From an uncultured Acidobacteriota bacterium (lineage in GTDB: Bacteria > Acidobacteriota > Terriglobia > Bryobacterales > Bryobacteraceae), in contig CALFYN010000393.1 of NCBI GenBank assembly GCA_937952345.1, positions 1-13,147 of the forward strand: a stretch of 13,147 bases of DNA. Reading direction: 5' to 3'. The notes under the pieces are model-generated. The model did not search any database and was not told the origin of the DNA. It saw only the letters and a program-made list of their open reading frames with translations. Shown here piece by piece: positions 7,254 to 12,590 of the stretch. The position numbers and the translations under genes were made by a program. Position 1 is the first letter of the stretch. Each line of letters starts with the position of its first letter.

Positions 7254-8245
7254 TGGAGCCACGCGCATGCCTGTTCCGATCCGCCTTTTTTGTCTTCGCA
7301 GAGAAAGAACCGGAAATCTTTCATCCGGGGATTGTTACGCAAATGCTGGGCCGTCCATTGACGGCCATGAATAAACACGGGTTTGGTCCACGCTTCGCTA
7401 TCGAGCGCGCGCGGCGCGATCACCGAGACCGACAACATGCCCTGGGCCGGGTAGCCGGTGCGGGGATCCATAATATGACTGTAGAGGCGCCCTTCGGCGC
7501 GGAAGAATTTTTCCGAAGTCCCGGATGTGGCCAGGGACATGTCGGTGAGGACCACCTCGTCCACCTGGCGGCTCAAGTCACGCGGGTGCCGGATGGAGAT
7601 CTTCCAGCCTTTTTCCTTGGGCGGCGCGCCAAGGGCATAAATGCTGCTGCTGCCCGCGGAGATGAGCGCGGAGCGGATGTTCGCGGATTTCAAAATAGCG
7701 ACCATGCGATCGACAGCGTACCCTTTGCCTATGCCCCCCGGATCGAGTTCCATCCCTTCGCGCGTGAAGCGCACGGTTCGGTTCGACCCATCGAGCGTTA
7801 CCTTGTCGAAGCCGATCCTGCCGCGTATGCCCCGAATCTCGGCGCGGTGCGGCAGACGGCCGGAGCCTTTATAAAAGCCCCAAATCTTCATCAACGGACC
7901 AACTGATATGTCGAAAGCGCCTTCGCTCGCCTGATGATACTGCCGGCACGCCTCCAACAGTCCAAACAACTCCTCGCTGACGGTCACCGGCCCGCGGCCT
8001 GCCTCTTTGTTCAGACGGCTCAACTCGCTCGACGGGCGGTAGTTCGACAGCATCCGGTCAATCCGGCGAACTTCCTCGAAGGCCTGGTCCACCGCCGCGA
8101 TCATCCGGCCCCGGTCATCCCCATACGCGACTACGGTATACACCGATCCCATCGCGTCCAGAGACTGCTCCAGCCGGAGAAGATCCCCGGCTGCCAGGTG
8201 GGCGGCAGCGGCCCCAAAGATCAAAAGTAGCACAACGCGTATCAC
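7250..8245 (-). CDS. apbE: FAD:protein FMN transferase (ApbE family)
   Basis: A 331-aa protein. ApbE enzymes covalently attach FMN from FAD to a threonine in exported flavoproteins such as NqrC/RnfG or other FMN-bind proteins. Seen here are an N-terminal hydrophobic signal or anchor (residues 2-19), MGSVYTVVAY near 32, ASEGAFDISVGPLMKIWGFY at 107-126, DPGGIGKGYAVDRM at 168-181, SIYALGAPP at 201-209, and YSHIMDPRTGYP at 255-266. The C-terminal metal/FMN segment is usually of the type ADALST; here it reads LDSEAWTKPVF (281-291), a deviation described in the findings. The start is GTG at 8245, only 2 nt after the rbfA stop and without a good Shine-Dalgarno. No FMN-bind acceptor protein is visible, so the target lies elsewhere. 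Confidence 0.93.
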   Translation of the reverse strand: MIRVVLLLIFGAAAAHLAAGDLLRLEQSLDAMGSVYTVVAYGDDRGRMIAAVDQAFEEVRRIDRMLSNYRPSSELSRLNKEAGRGPVTVSEELFGLLEACRQYHQASEGAFDISVGPLMKIWGFYKGSGRLPHRAEIRGIRGRIGFDKVTLDGSNRTVRFTREGMELDPGGIGKGYAVDRMVAILKSANIRSALISAGSSSIYALGAPPKEKGWKISIRHPRDLSRQVDEVVLTDMSLATSGTSEKFFRAEGRLYSHIMDPRTGYPAQGMLSVSVIAPRALDSEAWTKPVFIHGRQWTAQHLRNNPRMKDFRFFLCEDKKGGSEQACAWLQ

Positions 8246-8247
8246 GC

Positions 8248-8637
8248 TTATGACTTTTTTTCCAAATTTTCGCCGGAATCTCCATCGCGGGGACGGCCTT
8301 TGCGGATTTTGCGCATCAGGTAGTCCATGCGTTGGTTCAAGCCCGGCGAAAGGTTCGATTCAAAGCGCAGCTCGGGCATGCGAAAGAGTTCGATCCGTGA
8401 GGATAACTCTTTCTTAATGAATGACTTGGCGTGATTTACTGCTTCCAGGGCGCGCTTCTGGGCATCAGCGTCCCCGGGAATGTCCAGAGCCACCGACGCC
8501 ACCCGCATGTCCGGGCTGAGGTGCACTTCCACTACCTGTACACCATCCAGCCGTGGGTCTGATAGCTCGAAGCCGATGAGCTCGATCAGCTCCTCGCGGA
8601 GCGCTTCCGCCACGCGCTTTGTCCGGCGTTCGTCCAT
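8248..8637 (-). CDS. rbfA: Ribosome-binding factor A
   Basis: A 129-aa KH-type protein that binds the 30S subunit and helps mature the 5' end of 16S rRNA. Family features are DERRTKRVAEALREELIELI at the N-terminus, ELSDPRLDGVQVVEVHLSPD at 24-43, a VALDIPGDADAQKRALEAVN segment, and RIELFRMPELRFESN at 81-95. The tail from about 110 (KIRKGRPRDGDSGENLEKKS) is charged and probably disordered. The ATG at 8637 is chosen because the family begins at MDERR and AGGAAGG (8645-8651) lies 7 nt upstream; the open frame runs further 5' but has no support. It is the first gene of the rbfA-apbE-hemE-hemY run. rbfA usually sits with infB, nusA or truB, so this neighbourhood is unusual. Confidence 0.93.
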   Translation of the reverse strand: MDERRTKRVAEALREELIELIGFELSDPRLDGVQVVEVHLSPDMRVASVALDIPGDADAQKRALEAVNHAKSFIKKELSSRIELFRMPELRFESNLSPGLNQRMDYLMRKIRKGRPRDGDSGENLEKKS

Positions 8638-8689
8638 CGATGCGACCTTCCTAGTTGGAGGATATCTTCTTTGCGTTAGGATAAGCAAT
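8638..8689. promoter_or_regulatory. 52-nt divergent promoter region between rbfA and the 78-aa gene
   Basis: Only 52 nt separate two divergent starts, so promoters for both directions must overlap here or lie inside genes. On the plus strand TTGGAG (8655-8660) and TAGGAT (8677-8682), spaced 16 nt, form a weak sigma70-like pair; its -10 would overlap the ribosome site AGGA (8678-8681). An imperfect palindrome centred on GATATC (8660-8665) lies between. Hexamer placement is tentative. Confidence 0.3.
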
Positions 8690-8926
8690 GTGGAAAACCC
8701 CACAGCCGAAGAAATTGCCGGTGAGGAATGGGCGGAATGGTACCGCCTGACGCCGCAGGAGCGGTTTCGGGAGTCCATGAAGCTGTGGGAGACCTACCTC
8801 GCCCTGGGAGGCTCCCTTGACCCCGAACCCGATACTCAGAGTCCTTTCTTCGATGAAGAAGAATGGCGTGAGAACCTTGCTGATGGGGGGACAGGCGTGC
8901 GTGTTCTACGGCGCGGCGGAGTTTAG
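8690..8926 (+). CDS. Small acidic protein overlapping the nucleotidyltransferase gene
   Basis: A 78-aa protein starting at GTG (8690) with AGGA at 8678-8681, 8 nt upstream. The frame stays open far upstream through rbfA antisense, but that part is a shadow and the sequence becomes protein-like only at ENPTAEEIAGEEWAEW. It is acidic and tryptophan-rich in its first two thirds (WYRLTPQERFRESMKLWETY, then SLDPEPDTQSPFFDEEEW) and basic at the end (GVRVLRRGGV). I recognise the general style of small ORFs that precede nucleotidyltransferase genes in environmental bacteria but can name no family. The last 74 nt (or 110 nt, if the next gene starts at TTG 8817) also encode the start of the next protein. 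A role as a partner or antitoxin of the nucleotidyltransferase is inferred only from position. Confidence 0.72.
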   Translation: MENPTAEEIAGEEWAEWYRLTPQERFRESMKLWETYLALGGSLDPEPDTQSPFFDEEEWRENLADGGTGVRVLRRGGV

Positions 8927-9581
8927 CCGCGATATCGATCTGGCGATCCTCGCCGATGAGGGGAATCTCGATCGGTTGCGTGCCGCGCTGGTGGACTTGG
9001 CGGCGGAACCCATTGCCGTACCGCCCCTGACTTCGTCCTTCCTGGCCAGGGGACATGCCGTGCATTTCCGGTGCCGCGCGGCAGGCGTGGACAACTTGCG
9101 CCTGGACGTGATGGCCTCCATGCGAGGGGTGGCTCCTTTCGAGCAATTGTGGAGGCGGCGCACCACTCTTCAAGTCGAGTCGGAAGAAGTGGATCTTCTC
9201 TCGCTCGAGGATCTCGTGCTGGCGAAGAAAACGCAAAGCGACAAAGATTGGCCGATGATTCGCCGCCTGATGGAGCGCAGCTATTTTAACCAAACCAACG
9301 AACCAGCAGAGCAAACCATCACCTTCTGGTTGCGCGAGCTTCGCACCACCAGTCTGCTCTGCACGCTCGCCATCCGGTATCCCCGGATTGCCGCGGGCTT
9401 GGCGGCAACTCGGCCCGTGGTGCACGCGGCACTACAGGGTGACGAGGCGGCCGTCGCCGAGTGCCTCGCCGCGGAGGAACACATGGAACGGGAAAGAGAC
9501 CGCCTCTATTGGGAACCGCTGCGCCGCGAACTGGAGCAGTTGCGCCGTGCCAGGCGCGCGGAGGGAGAACATCAACGATGA
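8853..9581 (+). CDS. AbiEii-like nucleotidyltransferase
   Basis: A 242-aa protein from ATG 8853; a TTG at 8817 in the same frame would add 12 residues (MTPNPILRVLSS). The N-terminal domain has the DNA-polymerase-beta-like nucleotidyltransferase signature: GVRTLLMGGQACVFYG, SRDIDLAI with D27 and D29, and the third carboxylate D85 in NLRLDVMAS. LLSLEDLVLAKK (115-126) followed by KDWPMIRRLMER resembles the AbiEii/AbiGii group, whose characterised members transfer nucleotides to RNA as toxins or phage-abortive proteins. The C-terminus from about 208 is a charged helix (EEHMERERDRLYWEPLRREL). No AbiEi-type winged-helix antitoxin is adjacent; the upstream neighbour is the small acidic protein. The stop overlaps the SDR start as ATGA. 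Function as a toxin is not established by sequence. Confidence 0.85.
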   Translation: MKKNGVRTLLMGGQACVFYGAAEFSRDIDLAILADEGNLDRLRAALVDLAAEPIAVPPLTSSFLARGHAVHFRCRAAGVDNLRLDVMASMRGVAPFEQLWRRRTTLQVESEEVDLLSLEDLVLAKKTQSDKDWPMIRRLMERSYFNQTNEPAEQTITFWLRELRTTSLLCTLAIRYPRIAAGLAATRPVVHAALQGDEAAVAECLAAEEHMERERDRLYWEPLRRELEQLRRARRAEGEHQR

Positions 9582-10351
9582 GCCAGCGGCTGAAAGATAA
9601 GGTTGCCATCATCACCGGCGCCGCCGGTGGCATTGGCAGCGAAATGGCCCGGCTGTTTGCCCGCCATGGAGCGCAGGTGGCCATGAACGACGTTGCCGCC
9701 GCGGCCGGCCAAACCCTCGCCGCCGAGATTCAGGCGCAGGGCGGGGAAGCCGTTTTTCTCCCCGGCGATATTTCCGACTCCTCCCAGGTGCGGTCTCTCA
9801 TGGCAGCCACCGCCGAACGCTACGGCGGCATCGATATCCTGGTGAACAACGCTATCTTCGCCGAAGGCGATACAACCATCGAGGCCCTCGACGAAGCCGT
9901 CTTCGACCGCACGATCGCCGTTTGCCTCAAAGGCCCTTTCCTCTGTACCAAAGCCGCCATCCCTTACATGAAGGCTCGCGGCGGAGGAAGCATCGTCACT
10001 TTATCCAGTGTCAATGCTCTGTTCGGCTTCGGCGAAACGGCCTACACCGCCGCCAAGGGTGGACTGATTTCCATGATGCGCCTTGTCGCCGCCGAATACG
10101 GCGAATGGAACATTCGCTCCAACATCATCTGCCCCGGCACCATCGAAACCAAAACCTGCATGGATTACTGGGACCGTTTCCCCGAAGGCTTCGCCAAGCT
10201 CAAGGCGATGTACCCTCTCGGACGCATCGGCAAACCCGCCGAAGTGGCCCACATGGCTTTGTTCCTGGCCTCCGGGGAGTCGTCCTTCGTCAATGGCTCC
10301 GTCCAGGTGATCGACGGCGGCTTGCTCGCCGGCAGGCGCTTCGAGCTCTGA
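9578..10351 (+). CDS. SDR family NAD(P)-dependent oxidoreductase
   Basis: A 257-aa classical short-chain dehydrogenase/reductase. Visible are the cofactor motif TGAAGGIG (13-20), Asp38 after strand 2 (favouring NAD over NADP), NNA at 90-92 (followed by Ile rather than the usual Gly), Ser143 in TLSSVNALFG, and YTAAK with Tyr156 and Lys160 as catalytic residues. ICPGTIETKT (184-193) and the C-terminal SSFVNGSVQVIDGGLLAG are typical of FabG/glucose-dehydrogenase-like members. The substrate cannot be predicted. The ATG at 9578 overlaps the nucleotidyltransferase stop (ATGA), with GGAGGGAG just upstream, so the two are probably co-translated. An upstream extension of the frame (to 9461) lies inside the previous gene and was discarded. 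Confidence 0.93.
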   Translation: MSQRLKDKVAIITGAAGGIGSEMARLFARHGAQVAMNDVAAAAGQTLAAEIQAQGGEAVFLPGDISDSSQVRSLMAATAERYGGIDILVNNAIFAEGDTTIEALDEAVFDRTIAVCLKGPFLCTKAAIPYMKARGGGSIVTLSSVNALFGFGETAYTAAKGGLISMMRLVAAEYGEWNIRSNIICPGTIETKTCMDYWDRFPEGFAKLKAMYPLGRIGKPAEVAHMALFLASGESSFVNGSVQVIDGGLLAGRRFEL

Positions 10352-10369
10352 GCCGTATCCTGTGTCATC

Positions 10370-10714
10370 ATGTCTGTGATGCACGACGATCTTCCCAAGC
10401 CGGTAAAGGCCGTCCTGCGCGAACTCGCCGGCAAGGCGCACCATAAAGCACTCACGCAGGCTCTCAGCACCTTGGATGCGGATTTCCAGGCATGGCGCAA
10501 TGGCGAGATCACGCCATTCGAATTGGCGCACCGCGTCCACGTTTTCCACCAGGGGCCAGACCGGCAGATCCACCTGCGCTACACCCGCAGTGTCGATATC
10601 GAGTTTCTCGTCGTGCAAAGCGTTCGCGAAGGGTTGATCGACAAATCCGAGATCCCCAGCGATGTGATGCCCTATCTCGAAAGCGCCTTCGCTCTGTTCC
10701 GCGATCCCGAGTAA
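10370..10714 (+). CDS. Uncharacterised small helical protein
   Basis: A 114-aa cytoplasmic protein with no signal peptide or membrane segment. I do not recognise a named family. It looks all-helical, with LPKPVKAVLRELAGKAHHKA, a central QAWRNGEITPFELAHRVHVF, QGPDRQIHLRYTR at 61-73 and an acidic C-terminus SDVMPYLESAFALFRDPE. The pattern of an aromatic-rich core with conserved-looking HRVHxFHQG suggests a real folded domain. It starts 18 nt after the SDR stop, so is likely in the same transcript; a second ATG at 10379 is an alternative start, and neither has a strong Shine-Dalgarno. It ends 3 nt from the convergent stop of the J-domain gene. Its codon use and GC resemble its neighbours. Confidence 0.7.
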   Translation: MSVMHDDLPKPVKAVLRELAGKAHHKALTQALSTLDADFQAWRNGEITPFELAHRVHVFHQGPDRQIHLRYTRSVDIEFLVVQSVREGLIDKSEIPSDVMPYLESAFALFRDPE

Positions 10715-10717
10715 CCC

Positions 10718-11782
10718 CTACCGCCGGTCAGCCGCGCGAATAAGCACCGCGGTTCCGTGGGCCAAACCCAGTGACTCACCCAGATCGTGAGCCACCCATG
10801 CCACTTCCAGCGAATTGGCCGTCAGCAGCCGCAATTTCACTTCGCCCTTGGCTCCTCCCGTTCCCGTCCAAGGGATGCGCGTGAAGTCGCCGCCCGGCGG
10901 GCTCCGGAACTGAAACGCCACTTCCGGAGAAATCGCGCGATCCGAAACCACATACCGCGCCCGGTAGCGTCCCACCAAAACTCCGTCCACTTCGTGAACC
11001 ACGGCTTCGATGAACTCCGGCGGATACAGATCCGATGCCACCGCCATGCGCGTCCGCGCGTAATACCATGTCCCGGGAAGGCCGGGTGAATCGGGCTTCG
11101 ATTCGACAGAGGGCTTCGTGGTCCGCTCCTCCGCGTATGGGACCACCACCGGCGGCGGCCGGCTCGCCGGAAACGGAATGGCCATCACGGGATCCTGCTT
11201 CCTGCCTGCTTCTCGCAATTTCCCCTCCAACACCGTGGTTCGATGCATCGCGGCATCGCGCTGCTCGGTGACTTCTTCCAGACGCCGCCGCAATTGCGCC
11301 ATCTGCGATTCCCACGCTTCCGTCTTGCGCCGTTCCGCGTTCCGGTTCACATGTGGTTTCTCAATCGCGTTCGGCTGGACCGGCACAACGGAAGCGGGCG
11401 CGGGATGCGCATGCCAACTGCTGTCCACTACAGCGTAGGCGATCAAGACGGCGACGATCACACCCGCTCCAATCCAAGCGCCATCCGGCCCCTTCAGCTT
11501 CTGCACCACCCAGCGCCAATCTCTCGCCGCCGCGCCCAGCGGCTCCATTGCCCTCGAATCTGCCCCCACCTGCAGGGTCAAATCATAAGCCTGCCTCCGC
11601 CCGGCATGCGAAAGCGTTTCGTACACAGCATTCAGCCGCCGCATCTGGCACTCGGCAACCTTGCGCTGTTCCGGATTCTGTAATCTGTCGGGGTGAAGCA
11701 GCCTTGCCAGGTGCTTATACGCCTCTCGGATCTCCTCCGTCGAGGCGGTCATGGGAACCCCCAGTTCCTCGTAGTACGTCAC
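10718..11782 (-). CDS. Membrane-anchored J-domain protein with coiled coil and unknown C-terminal domain
   Basis: A 354-aa protein from GTG 11782. Residues 2-70 are a J domain: YYEELGVPMTASTEEIREAY, RLLHPDR with HPD at 30-32, and LNAVYETLSHAGRRQAYD. J domains stimulate DnaK ATPase, so it probably recruits DnaK to the membrane. There is no G/F region or zinc finger, so it is not DnaJ itself. A single hydrophobic segment at 103-121 (WIGAGVIVAVLIAYAVVDS) is followed by a coiled coil at about 150-193 (ESQMAQLRRRLEEVTEQRD), a proline-rich linker, and a beta-rich domain at 235-352 (GTWYYARTRM, VLVGRYRARYVVS, LEVAWVAHDL) that I cannot name. GTG is chosen because GGAGGGGGGG lies just upstream; ATG 11800 and TTG 11806 in the same frame lack a good ribosome site. 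Confidence 0.85.
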   Translation of the reverse strand: MTYYEELGVPMTASTEEIREAYKHLARLLHPDRLQNPEQRKVAECQMRRLNAVYETLSHAGRRQAYDLTLQVGADSRAMEPLGAAARDWRWVVQKLKGPDGAWIGAGVIVAVLIAYAVVDSSWHAHPAPASVVPVQPNAIEKPHVNRNAERRKTEAWESQMAQLRRRLEEVTEQRDAAMHRTTVLEGKLREAGRKQDPVMAIPFPASRPPPVVVPYAEERTTKPSVESKPDSPGLPGTWYYARTRMAVASDLYPPEFIEAVVHEVDGVLVGRYRARYVVSDRAISPEVAFQFRSPPGGDFTRIPWTGTGGAKGEVKLRLLTANSLEVAWVAHDLGESLGLAHGTAVLIRAADRR

Positions 11783-11788
11783 CGCCGT

Positions 11789-11798
11789 CCCCCCCTCC
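11789..11798 (-). promoter_or_regulatory. G-rich Shine-Dalgarno deciding the J-protein start
   Basis: On the minus strand GGAGGGGGGG sits 6 nt upstream of GTG 11782 and overlaps the alternative ATG at 11800. Using it as the ribosome site makes the GTG the likelier start. Confidence 0.55.
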
Positions 11799-11827
11799 AT
11801 CGGCAAGAGACGAGAGAGGGTTTAGGA

Positions 11828-11889
11828 GAATGAGCGAGGAATCGCGCATGATTTGCAGACGTATCGCAAATGTGATCGCCGCTTCATTC
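11828..11889. promoter_or_regulatory. Long imperfect dyad in the divergent intergenic region
   Basis: The outer arms are GAATGAGCG (11828-11836) and CGCTTCATTC (11880-11889), complementary except for one bulged base. The inner arms are ATTTGC (11851-11856) and GCAAAT (11866-11871), perfectly complementary around a 9-nt spacer. The dyad lies between the J-protein start (minus) and the [4Fe-4S] gene (plus), where an operator or structured leader would be expected. No FNR-type TTGAT-N4-ATCAA is present. Confidence 0.4.
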
Positions 11890-12020
11890 GCACGGCTCAT
11901 AATCTTTCGCCGGAAATATTAGCTCACCCGATCGTGACAGATTATTACAAATTCTCCCGTTTTTTCTGCGTCACCTCCCCCCGCTTCCCTGCATCGGCCC
12001 TATCAGAGGTAGCTTCTCAT
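11890..12020. other. AT-rich leader before the iron-sulfur gene
   Basis: This 131-nt stretch is more AT-rich than its surroundings (CATAAT at 11898-11903, GATTATTACAAATT near 11940-11953, a run of six T at 11960-11965). It probably contains the promoter of the oxidoreductase operon, but no convincing -35/-10 pair could be fixed. AGAGGT at 12005-12010 is the likely ribosome site for the ATG at 12021. Confidence 0.35.
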
Positions 12021-12590
12021 ATGCCCCAATACGGATGGGTGCTCGACTACAAACGCTGTATCGAGTGCCGTGCCTGCGAGGCGGCATGCAAACAATGGAA
12101 TGGCCTGGAAACGGGAATCCGCTTCCGCCAGGTACGGGTCTACGAAACCGGCCAGTTCCCCAAAGTCCAATCGCATGCCCTTTCACTCGCCTGTAATCAT
12201 TGTGATAATCCCCTGTGTTTGAAAGTATGTCCGACGAAGTCGATTTTCCGCCACGCCGCCACTGGCGCTATTCTCATCAACCAGGAAACGTGCGTCGGAT
12301 GTGAACTCTGCAGCGAGTTCTGTCCCTATGGAGCGCTGCAGATCAACACAAAAACCAGAAAGATGTCGAAGTGCACGATGTGCGTCGACAGGCTGGAGCA
12401 AAATCTCCAGCCTGCCTGCGTGACCCTCTGCCCCACTGGCGCCCTGCAGTTTGGCCGTTGGGAGCAAGTGCAGAATCGCGGTACGGACCGCGCCCCGAAC
12501 TTCCCCAACCCAGCCACCACCCGGCCTTCCATCCGGTTCATTGATCCGGGCTGGCCGAAAGCGGACGGCAACGAGGAGGTGAAGTCATGA
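12021..12590 (+). CDS. Four-cluster [4Fe-4S] electron-transfer subunit of a DMSO-reductase-family enzyme
   Basis: A 189-aa ferredoxin-like subunit with sixteen cysteines in four groups: C13/16/19/23 (CIECRACEAAC), C58/61/66/70 (CNHCDNPLCLKVC), C91/94/97/101 (CVGCELCSEFC) and C118/121/133/137. This is the DmsB/PsrB/PhsB/TtrB pattern, carrying electrons between a membrane quinol site and a molybdopterin subunit. It has no export signal of its own; such subunits travel through Tat bound to the catalytic subunit. The ATG at 12021 is chosen over a longer frame beginning at 11853, because the family starts right before GWVLDYKRCIEC and AGAGGT lies 10 nt upstream. The stop overlaps the next gene as ATGA. 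Which substrate the complex reduces or oxidises is not determined. Confidence 0.93.
   Translation: MPQYGWVLDYKRCIECRACEAACKQWNGLETGIRFRQVRVYETGQFPKVQSHALSLACNHCDNPLCLKVCPTKSIFRHAATGAILINQETCVGCELCSEFCPYGALQINTKTRKMSKCTMCVDRLEQNLQPACVTLCPTGALQFGRWEQVQNRGTDRAPNFPNPATTRPSIRFIDPGWPKADGNEEVKS

Noticed and set aside
6357..7361. 334-codon plus-strand frame opposite hemE
   Set aside because: Antisense to a clear uroporphyrinogen decarboxylase; composition is a shadow pattern rich in His and Arg.
8480..8689. Upstream extension of the 78-aa protein frame
   Set aside because: It is antisense to the rbfA coding region and serine/arginine-rich; the GTG at 8690 with AGGA upstream is the better start.
11853..12020. 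N-terminal extension of the [4Fe-4S] subunit
   Set aside because: The 56 extra residues are not ferredoxin-like, and the dyad and AT-rich leader lie there; the family begins at MPQYGWVLDYKRC with a ribosome site.
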